This document shows, one piece after another, positions 23,709 through 26,908 of a stretch of 26,908 bases of DNA. Numbering within the stretch: position 1 is the stretch's first letter; every line of letters starts with the position of its first letter. The translations under genes and the position numbers were made by a program. Location: NCBI GenBank assembly GCA_041736915.1, contig JBGSST010000145.1:1-26908 (forward strand), written 5' to 3'. A model generated the notes under the pieces. That model ran no database searches and had not been told where the DNA came from. It saw nothing but the letters and a program-made list of their open reading frames with translations. The stretch is from JBGSST01 sp041736915 (GTDB lineage: Bacteria > Bdellovibrionota > FAC87 > UBA2466).

Positions 23709-24068
23709 TTAGGGCGAGTAAACTCCGCCCGAGTTCACCCCAATTCCACCAGTCTCCCCCCCGAAGAGGAAGATCTCCCGGTCCGTCGCGAAAAAGGTGG
23801 CGTTGAGCTGCCGGGCCGGAGCCAAGATGGTGTTCATCGAAGTCCAAAAACCGGCTGAAACGGTGTCGGTGAAGAAGGCTCCGTCCAAAAGCAAATTGTT
23901 GTTAGCGGCCTTTCCGCCCCACACGTAAAGCTGTGAACCAATCACCGCAGAGTAGTGATGGCTACGTCCCGCGAGGGGCCCTTCATCCATCGGTGTGGGA
24001 TTCCAAAGATTTAGCGAAGCGTCGAAGCGAGCGCCCGAAGACAACGCCGTCCCCCCCCGTAACCGCAT
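23709..24068 (-). CDS. Kelch-propeller C-terminal part of the 26655 lipoprotein (after frameshift)
   Basis: This frame holds the last two of seven kelch blades (RSHHYSAVIGSQLYVWGG and ATFFATDREIFLFGG), ending SGGVYSP. Continuity with the frame 23983-26655 is lost at a run of eight G (minus strand); seven G would fuse them as V-T-G-G-T-A-L-S. The ATG at 24068 is only the first available start in this frame. It has no signal peptide, so it is unlikely to be an independent gene. Confidence 0.6.
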   Translation of the reverse strand: MRLRGGTALSSGARFDASLNLWNPTPMDEGPLAGRSHHYSAVIGSQLYVWGGKAANNNLLLDGAFFTDTVSAGFWTSMNTILAPARQLNATFFATDREIFLFGGETGGIGVNSGGVYSP

Positions 24069-26655
24069 CGAGCCCGCCGTGAATGACCATGGTGCTATTC
24101 ACTACCCCGGCAATGTGCGAATGGCGGGCGCCCGCATTATTGAGTGCGGTCAGCGGCGTCCACTCACCTGCAGGAAGGGGGTAGGGGTTGAACATCTGGC
24201 CATCGCTGAACACCGTGCTGGCGTTGCGGCCGCCGTAAACGATTACCTTGCCGTCGGCGTGGGCCACGGTGTGATCGACACGTCCGGCGAAGGCTGCTGG
24301 TTGACCAATATTGGCTCTCCAGCCGCTAGCGGGGTTGTAGAGTCCGACCGTGCTGAGATAGGTGGCCGTACCGCTGCTGTCATCCAGTCCACCAAACACC
24401 ACCATCTCGGTGCCCGTCCAGATGGCCTTGTGACTCGAGCGTCGCGACGGAGCATGCAATGTGGGAAGGGCCTCCCAGTAGTTCCCAACCGGATCAAAGG
24501 CGGAGCCGGTATTCGTGGTGTCGCCGCTGGCGGTCTTTCCGCCCCAGACGATCATCCTTTCTCCGCTCCACACGGCGGTGTGATCGCGCCGCGCTGAAGG
24601 CACGTCGCCCGTGTTGCCGATTAACTGCCACGTCTGCTGATTCAAATTATAAATCGCCCCATCACCCAGAAGTGATCCCCCGGCACCCTGGCCTCCCCAG
24701 ATCGCAACGCGGGCAAAGCTTCCGCTGATACCGGTGTCAATGCGGGAGGCCGTATGCCGCGAGCGGGGAGAGGGCGCTCCGGACGGGGAGCTAGTGTTCC
24801 ATACCGGGGTCGACCCCACGCGGTAAGCATTAGGGAAAGTGTCGGTAGATCCCCCATCATTGGTCACTTTGACGTCAGTCCAGCCTGTTCGGGCCACTCC
24901 TGAAGTATTGCACCGTATCTGAGTGGGCAAGGAGCTTAGAACGTCGACGGTGCAGACATTGCTCCCCGATATGCGCACTAAGGTTAAGGCTGAGACGACG
25001 AATCCGAGACCGTCAATCGCAAGATCGTGGTTTTCGCCGACCTCCATGGTTGGGGGGGTGGTGTTGACGTTAGAGATGAACACCCCCAGATCATAGGTGA
25101 ATGCGTTGGTGTTATCGTTGTCGGACTGGCCGTCGGCGTTGGTGATGGTTACGGACACCGGACCGCTGCCGGAAAAGGCTCCGGTAGTGCACATTATCTG
25201 GCCCGGAAGCAGTTGGAGGTTGCCGCAAATCGCGCCGCCGATTCGCACCCCGACACCTGACAAAAAATTGCTCCCCACAATCGTTACTGGAGTACCACCC
25301 GCGCGCGGTCCGTTGATGGGAGTGATACTTCCGAACTGTGGTGGGTCGGTGACGGTGTAGCCACCGAGCAGCGGCGTGGAGGGTTGGCCATCGCCGTTGA
25401 AAACCGCCACGTCGTGGGCGCCGACGGAAAGTGTGGGAGTGATGCAGCCGGCGATGGTGTCGCTATAGTAAATCGAGGTGTTGCAGTCGATTCCCCCAAT
25501 CGTGACGGTAAGGCCCGCGCGGAACCCCGTTCCCGATATTACACTGGTGGAATTGCCGGCGGAGGGGCCGTAGTTCGGAGTGATCGAGGTCAACTGCGGT
25601 GGAGAGAGGTATTCATAAAGGCCAGCCGACGTATACGCTTGCTTGTCGAAATTCGTTACGGTGACCGCGACGGCGCCGGCGGTGCGCGGCCGTGTTTTAC
25701 AGATTATCGACGTAGCGCTCGGTGCGCTTTGCAAGTCGCAGGGTTCATCGAGCGGGGGAGTTCCCAAGGTCACCGTGAGCGGGGGCGCAAAGTGGTTGCC
25801 CGATATCGTAATGTTCTGGTTGCCGGCCAAGGGGCCAAACGCCGGCGCAACGTTCGAGATAACGGGTGGCTCACGGTACGTGAAGGCGTTGAGAACGGTT
25901 CCCTGTTTTCCGCTGGGGTTGCTGACCACGAGGTCGTGCGTGCTAAGGGCCGCTCCGGCGGCGGTTACGCACGTCAGCTGTGTTTGGCTTTGTACGTTCA
26001 CGCTGCCGCACGAACCCGAACCCAGGTTTACGATCATTCCGGAAACGAAACCCGTGCCGCTCACGGTGAGCACCGTTCCTCCACTAGGCGGGCCGGCGAT
26101 CGGGCTCACCGAGGTGACGGCTAGATCGAACGAGGTCTTAGCCTGGCACGACGCCACTAGGTCGTTGGCTTTTTCCTGCAGGTACTGGTTTTTCAGATCG
26201 ATTTTGGTGTCGTTGTAGATGTCGGTAGTCTGGGAGCTGACCAGATATAAAACGGGCGACCCTGCTTTAAAGAGGTCGGAAGGCGTTTTGGCATTCAGGC
26301 AGGCATCGTCCTTATCGTCTAAGCTCTTCACGCCGATGATCTGAACCGTTCGGGCGGGGCCCGACGGCACTTTTAAGAGCAACGGATTACTGATGTGATC
26401 TTTGGCACTAAAAAGCTCCGACGTCGTGCCTAGTCCCATGCATTGCGGATCCGCGCCATTGAGCTGCTCGGTCGAATAGAGCGGCGTGATGTTCGGTCCG
26501 GAGATGTTGGCAAAGAAGCAATCGAAGCCCGTAAGCTCGTCCCCCTCACGCAACTCGATCGCAAGTCTGGTCGTGGACGTTCCGCTAGAGAACGTACAAC
26601 CACCGAGCACAGATAGCGTTCCGGCCAGCAACGCGGAAAAGAATGAATTTCTCAC
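23983..26655 (-). CDS. IPT/TIG- and kelch-repeat surface lipoprotein (frameshifted near its 3' end)
   Basis: An 890-residue lipoprotein from a GTG at 26655 (lipobox VLGGC, Cys20). Residues ~30-170 are the four-Cys domain (46, 72, 119, 170) shared with the protein at 11266. Residues ~175-612 contain five IPT/TIG Ig-like domains, each starting with an 'SP-GPxxGG' type turn and carrying the TVLTVSGTGF or PVTIVGSNF strand. From ~615 on are kelch blades with RxHTxxW and xxVxGG repeats (WGGQG, WGGKT, FGGLD, YGGRN, HGGLD); five are in this frame and two more in 23709-24068. The complete protein would be a seven-bladed propeller on an Ig-like stalk anchored in the outer membrane. That is typical of adhesive or prey/host-contact proteins. 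The GTG overlaps the TGA of the upstream paralog (GTGA). Confidence 0.85.
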   Translation of the reverse strand: MRNSFFSALLAGTLSVLGGCTFSSGTSTTRLAIELREGDELTGFDCFFANISGPNITPLYSTEQLNGADPQCMGLGTTSELFSAKDHISNPLLLKVPSGPARTVQIIGVKSLDDKDDACLNAKTPSDLFKAGSPVLYLVSSQTTDIYNDTKIDLKNQYLQEKANDLVASCQAKTSFDLAVTSVSPIAGPPSGGTVLTVSGTGFVSGMIVNLGSGSCGSVNVQSQTQLTCVTAAGAALSTHDLVVSNPSGKQGTVLNAFTYREPPVISNVAPAFGPLAGNQNITISGNHFAPPLTVTLGTPPLDEPCDLQSAPSATSIICKTRPRTAGAVAVTVTNFDKQAYTSAGLYEYLSPPQLTSITPNYGPSAGNSTSVISGTGFRAGLTVTIGGIDCNTSIYYSDTIAGCITPTLSVGAHDVAVFNGDGQPSTPLLGGYTVTDPPQFGSITPINGPRAGGTPVTIVGSNFLSGVGVRIGGAICGNLQLLPGQIMCTTGAFSGSGPVSVTITNADGQSDNDNTNAFTYDLGVFISNVNTTPPTMEVGENHDLAIDGLGFVVSALTLVRISGSNVCTVDVLSSLPTQIRCNTSGVARTGWTDVKVTNDGGSTDTFPNAYRVGSTPVWNTSSPSGAPSPRSRHTASRIDTGISGSFARVAIWGGQGAGGSLLGDGAIYNLNQQTWQLIGNTGDVPSARRDHTAVWSGERMIVWGGKTASGDTTNTGSAFDPVGNYWEALPTLHAPSRRSSHKAIWTGTEMVVFGGLDDSSGTATYLSTVGLYNPASGWRANIGQPAAFAGRVDHTVAHADGKVIVYGGRNASTVFSDGQMFNPYPLPAGEWTPLTALNNAGARHSHIAGVVNSTMVIHGGLDAVTGGDGVVFGRSLRRFAKSLESHTDG
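24051..24058 (+). repeat. Homopolymer of eight C (G8 on the coding strand) at the frameshift point
   Basis: Eight consecutive C on the plus strand lie inside the kelch coding region exactly where the reading frame is lost. It could be a sequencing length error or a phase-variable tract switching the last two kelch blades on and off. Confidence 0.8.
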
Positions 26656-26908
26656 GGTATGTACACTCCGCCGGATTGTAGTACGGATCCGTTATTCTCT
26701 CCGCCGAATACAAAGAGCTCTTCACTAGTAGGAAAGAAGGTGAAGTTGGTGCGCCCCTCGGGAGGGTCGGTAATGTTCATAGTCGTCCACGTGCCGGCGG
26801 CTTGCGGCAACGAGTGGTGGAAAGATGGCGTTGCCGCTCGTGGCAGCCTTTACTTTGGCCGCAGACCCGGTGGATGAGGTGACATACAGGGTGCGATACC
26901 CGCGCCCC
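26652..26908 (-). pseudogene. Second kelch-repeat surface protein, 3' end only, with apparent frameshift
   Basis: Minus-strand sequence from the right edge reads YRTLYVTSSTGSA then SGNAIF, and after a +1 shift near 26819-26820 continues HHSLPQAAGTWTTMN, then FFPTSEELFVFGGENNG, ending SGGVYIP at the TGA 26654-26652. This matches the end of the neighbouring paralog segment by segment (GAFF..AGFWTSMN; FFATDREIFLFGGETGG; SGGVYSP). Removing one base restores continuity. The gene starts outside the window and overlaps the start of 26655 by 4 nt. Its product is presumably another propeller lipoprotein. The frameshift call rests on one paralog alignment by eye. Confidence 0.6.

Overview
The window looks like a compact, Gram-negative bacterial chromosome segment, roughly 55-60% GC by eye. 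It is unusually rich in exported and surface proteins: about 16 of 22 genes carry a signal peptide, lipobox or membrane segments. IPT/TIG-plus-kelch lipoproteins, a PF07399-type antiporter, an exported HNH nuclease and an exported transglutaminase-like protein together suggest a predatory or surface-active lineage such as Bdellovibrionota or a relative. That placement is inference, since no rRNA or housekeeping marker is present. No tRNA, rRNA, CRISPR array or transposase was seen.

Layout. (1) 1-4411, minus: two tandem paralogous class III PLP aminotransferases, both with N-terminal signal peptides. The first in transcription order is split by a one-base frameshift near 3600; the second starts with a GTGA stop/start overlap and runs off the left edge. 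(2) 4480-5799, minus: a small one-TM protein and a PF00756-type esterase. (3) 5895-11075, minus: a tight four-gene operon encoding a small exported protein with 15-residue His-containing repeats, a one-TM 'FFAP' protein, an HTTM (SdpB / vitamin-K-carboxylase-like) membrane protein and a ~1,100-residue exported protein with a Cys-His-Asp transglutaminase-like domain. This is the best candidate for an undescribed system: a small exported substrate with a membrane-embedded maturation pair and a large exported TGase-like enzyme. (4) 11266-12864, plus: a surface propeller protein whose N-terminal four-cysteine domain recurs in the kelch lipoprotein at 26655. (5) 12865-17468: two cation/proton antiporters (PF07399-type and KefB/C-type) and two small exported proteins of unknown function. 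(6) 17484-20228, plus: lipoprotein, exported WD40 protein, exported HNH nuclease and GT2 glycosyltransferase. (7) 20235-23708: an exported unknown protein, a GT-C-like polytopic membrane protein, and two small exported proteins fired divergently from one perfectly palindromic -10 element, both apparently as leaderless mRNAs. (8) 23709-26908, minus: tandem kelch lipoproteins, both with apparent frameshifts, again joined by a GTGA overlap.

Two features cut across the regions. Genes are packed so tightly that three of five convergent pairs have abutting or overlapping stop codons. There are also three apparent single-base frameshifts in otherwise conserved reading frames, two of them in or next to G runs. 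That pattern fits sequencing or assembly error at least as well as real pseudogenes or phase variation.
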